DNA from: CAZXCK01 sp964639225
Lineage (GTDB): Bacteria; Chloroflexota; Anaerolineae; Aggregatilineales; Phototrophicaceae
Length of the DNA: 6,625 nucleotides
NCBI GenBank assembly: GCA_964639225.1
Contig: CAZXCK010000182.1
Coordinates: 1 to 6,625, forward strand
Reading direction: 5' to 3'
Part shown: positions 5,313-6,625 of the stretch, in pieces
How positions within the stretch are numbered: the stretch's first letter is position 1
Layout of the letters: every line of letters begins with the position of its first letter
The notes under the pieces: model-generated
Seen by the model: only the letters and a program-made list of their open reading frames with translations
What the model was told of the DNA's origin: nothing
The model's database searches: none
Made by a program: the position numbers and the translations under genes

Positions 5313-6364
5313 GTACATTTATACGAGACGTATTATATTTTATTAAAAATGATTTAGCTAGTAACATCACTGATCCTAATTCTACAGAAAGAAGAAATCC
5401 AGACTCTCAATGGAGATGTAATGATACAAGTGGTAATAATATGACTGATTATTTTGGAAATAATACTGGGCAATCTATTAATCCTCTTTCTACAATGACT
5501 GTTTCAGGAAAATTAGATAAGGCATTACAATTTGAAAAAACATCTTTTGATCAAGTTCAAGTTTTAGATAGTGCAACAACTAATTCAACTACATTAACAA
5601 TTGCTTTGTGGTTTAAATTTACTGATGATGGTTCTGGAGATAATATTAATTTATTTAGCAAAGTGGAACCTCTTTCCCAAGATGGATTTGGAATGTATAT
5701 TCAAGGATTAGACTTATATTTAAATACTGATGGAGATATTACACAAGTTAAAACTGGTTTAAGTGAAAATAACTGGTATCATTTAGTTCTTAGTATAGAT
5801 TCTACAAATTATATAACTAGAGTCTATGTAGATAATGTTTTAGAATTTTCAGATGATGGTAATTTATTTTTCACAGCACCTAATTATTTCATGAGTTTTG
5901 GTGTATTATCTGATGTAACCTTAGATGACATTCGATTTTATAATGGGGCAATTATTACAGAAGCTGAAAGAAATATGATATATAATAATGGAGATGGAAC
6001 TGAAGCAGTAAACACATCTAGATTTGTTATGACTTCTTATCCACAAAGAGAAGTAAAATATCCAATAATAACATTAAAAATTACTAATCAGGAAGCTAGT
6101 AGAGCAGGTATGCAAACTACAGCAATGGATGTAACAATAACATTAGAAGTAAGAATATGGGCAAGAAATGAAAAAGAAAAAGATACATTATTTACAGATG
6201 TTTATGACAGGCTTAGATCTATTCAATTTACTACAGATGGTAGTACTGATAATGATTTACACGATTTTCAATTATTAAGTGCTACTGAAGTAGATGAAGC
6301 AGGACAAAGAGGAATTAAATCAAGAATAGGAGTTTTTCAATATCGTTTTTTTAACGTTAACTAA
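5300..6364 (+). CDS. Tail-terminator-like protein with an inserted LamG domain
   Basis: This 354-residue protein appears to be two proteins in one. Residues 1-36 (helix FIRDVLYFIKNDLASNITDP) and 239-354 together make a normal-size tail terminator of about 150 residues: RFVMTSYPQREVKYPIITLK (241-260), MDVTITLEVRIWARNEKEKD (276-295), a helix VYDRLRSIQF (301-310), then HDFQLLSATEVDEAG and a last strand SRIGVFQYRFF. Residues about 37-238 are a LamG jelly roll with the opening W38 and NDTSGNN, GKLDKALQF (70-78), LTIALWFKF (99-107), NNWYHLVLSID (157-167), RVYVDNVLEF (174-183) and LDDIRFYNGAIITEAERNMIY (208-228). The position before the tail tube gene fits a terminator. AAGAAGGGAAG at 5286-5296 precedes the start at 5300. 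The insertion keeps the reading frame and both halves look intact, so it is probably functional. The LamG call is firm; the terminator call rests on order and recalled similarity. Confidence 0.75.
   Translation: MAAVSTFIRDVLYFIKNDLASNITDPNSTERRNPDSQWRCNDTSGNNMTDYFGNNTGQSINPLSTMTVSGKLDKALQFEKTSFDQVQVLDSATTNSTTLTIALWFKFTDDGSGDNINLFSKVEPLSQDGFGMYIQGLDLYLNTDGDITQVKTGLSENNWYHLVLSIDSTNYITRVYVDNVLEFSDDGNLFFTAPNYFMSFGVLSDVTLDDIRFYNGAIITEAERNMIYNNGDGTEAVNTSRFVMTSYPQREVKYPIITLKITNQEASRAGMQTTAMDVTITLEVRIWARNEKEKDTLFTDVYDRLRSIQFTTDGSTDNDLHDFQLLSATEVDEAGQRGIKSRIGVFQYRFFNVN
5408..6010 (+). other. LamG domain nested within the tail-terminator-like protein
   Basis: Approximate limits of the inserted module (residues 37-237 of the protein). 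It starts just after RRNPDS and ends before SRFVMTSYP. Joining the flanks gives one continuous terminator-like sequence. Its base composition looks like that of the host gene (one line inside, 5701-5760, is 27% G+C by hand count), so the insertion is not obviously recent. Confidence 0.7.
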
Positions 6365-6368
6365 ATGA

Positions 6369-6377
6369 AAAGGAGGT
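6369..6377 (+). promoter_or_regulatory. Strong ribosome binding site of the tail tube gene
   Basis: AAAGGAGGT, a near-perfect match to the anti-Shine-Dalgarno sequence, ends six bases before the ATG at 6384. It is the strongest such site in the window and fits a protein needed in many copies. Confidence 0.8.
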
Positions 6378-6383
6378 AAATAA

Positions 6384-6625
6384 ATGTGTGCTAGATATAT
6401 ATCAGATCAAAACAAAGTAGTTTTTTTACATGAATCAGGAACTTATGCAGTTTCTAGTGGAAATGGAATATGGCCTGGAGAAGTTACAGATCATACTATA
6501 ACAGATTCTGAAAATAAATTAGTTAATTACTATTTGGGAACAGCTAGTAGATCTTATGGTTCTATTGAACAAGGTCCAAGAGATGTTACAGGAAAACTAA
6601 CTTATAATGCTCAGGATATGATGAT
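6384..6625 (+). CDS. Probable major tail tube protein, N-terminal 80 residues (3' end outside window)
   Basis: The frame runs from ATG 6384 to the window end without a stop. The visible part reads MCARYISDQNKVVFLHESGT, then a glycine-rich turn, IWPGEVTDHTITDSENKLVN (residues 29-48), YYLGTASRSYGSIEQGP (49-65) and RDVTGKLTYNAQDMM (66-80). The pattern 'F.HESGT', 'G.V..H.I.DSEN', 'Y.GT.SR....' and 'GP.D.TGKLTY..QD' resembles tail tube proteins of archaeal and related tailed viruses, where the last phrase is a core strand of the tube fold. Its place right after the terminator-like gene and the very strong ribosome binding site fit a high-copy tube subunit. The gap to the previous gene is 19 bases. 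The role is inferred from recalled family similarity plus gene order. Confidence 0.72.
   Translation, partial: MCARYISDQNKVVFLHESGTYAVSSGNGIWPGEVTDHTITDSENKLVNYYLGTASRSYGSIEQGPRDVTGKLTYNAQDMM

Noticed and set aside
6346..6362. Run of seven T followed by the palindrome TTAACGTTAA near the end of the terminator-like gene, as a transcription terminator
   Set aside because: The T run precedes the palindrome, both are inside the coding frame, and the next gene in the same direction follows 19 bases later; termination here is unlikely.
6365..6379. Four-codon open frame ATG AAA AGG AGG TAA before the tail tube gene
   Set aside because: It is simply the ribosome binding site region with a chance ATG; no evidence for a leader peptide.
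1..6625. CRISPR arrays, tRNA genes, rRNA and insertion sequences
   Set aside because: No regularly spaced repeats, cloverleaf-like sequence, rRNA-like segment or transposase was seen; nearly the whole window is protein coding.

Overview
The window looks like part of the structural (head-to-tail) gene cluster of an AT-rich, head-tailed double-stranded DNA virus (Caudoviricetes type) or a provirus. All supported genes lie on the + strand and are tightly packed. Most neighbours overlap by a few bases (ATGA or TAATG junctions) or are separated by fewer than 20 bases, so the set reads like one transcription unit. The largest gap is 75 bases, just before the homing endonuclease gene. Strong Shine-Dalgarno sequences precede several genes. 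The style of the neck and tail genes and the many LamG lectin modules resemble virus contigs from uncultivated archaea (or their bacterial neighbours) that I have seen, but nothing here fixes the host; the archaeal assignment is only an inference.

Region by region: (1) 1-3084 holds three consecutive genes for proteins built almost entirely of LamG / concanavalin A-like jelly-roll domains: the C-terminal part of one (cut by the window edge), a single-domain protein, and a three-domain protein. None of the visible N-termini has a signal peptide, so virion-borne glycan-binding decoration is the simplest reading. (2) 3084-3561 holds two small proteins: one with a CPxC zinc-ribbon-like cysteine pattern, and one with a short helical segment followed by a C-terminal membrane segment. 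(3) 3561-4820 holds a head-tail connector series in the usual order: a probable adaptor, a probable head-closure (stopper) protein and an HK97-gp10-like neck protein. (4) 4821-5312 is an insertion carrying a free-standing LAGLIDADG homing endonuclease, preceded by a small inverted repeat. (5) 5300-6364 encodes a tail-terminator-like protein split by a LamG domain of about 200 residues. (6) 6384-6625 is the start of a probable major tail tube protein, cut by the right window edge.

Taken together, the conserved connector, terminator and tube genes would build the head-tail joint and tail, while at least six LamG modules in four proteins decorate the particle. The clearest oddity is the LamG module nested inside the tail-terminator protein, which would put a lectin-like domain at the head-tail junction. 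The left and right halves also differ in base composition and in GATC content (none in 1-3842, 13 in 3843-6625), which suggests the cluster is a mosaic.
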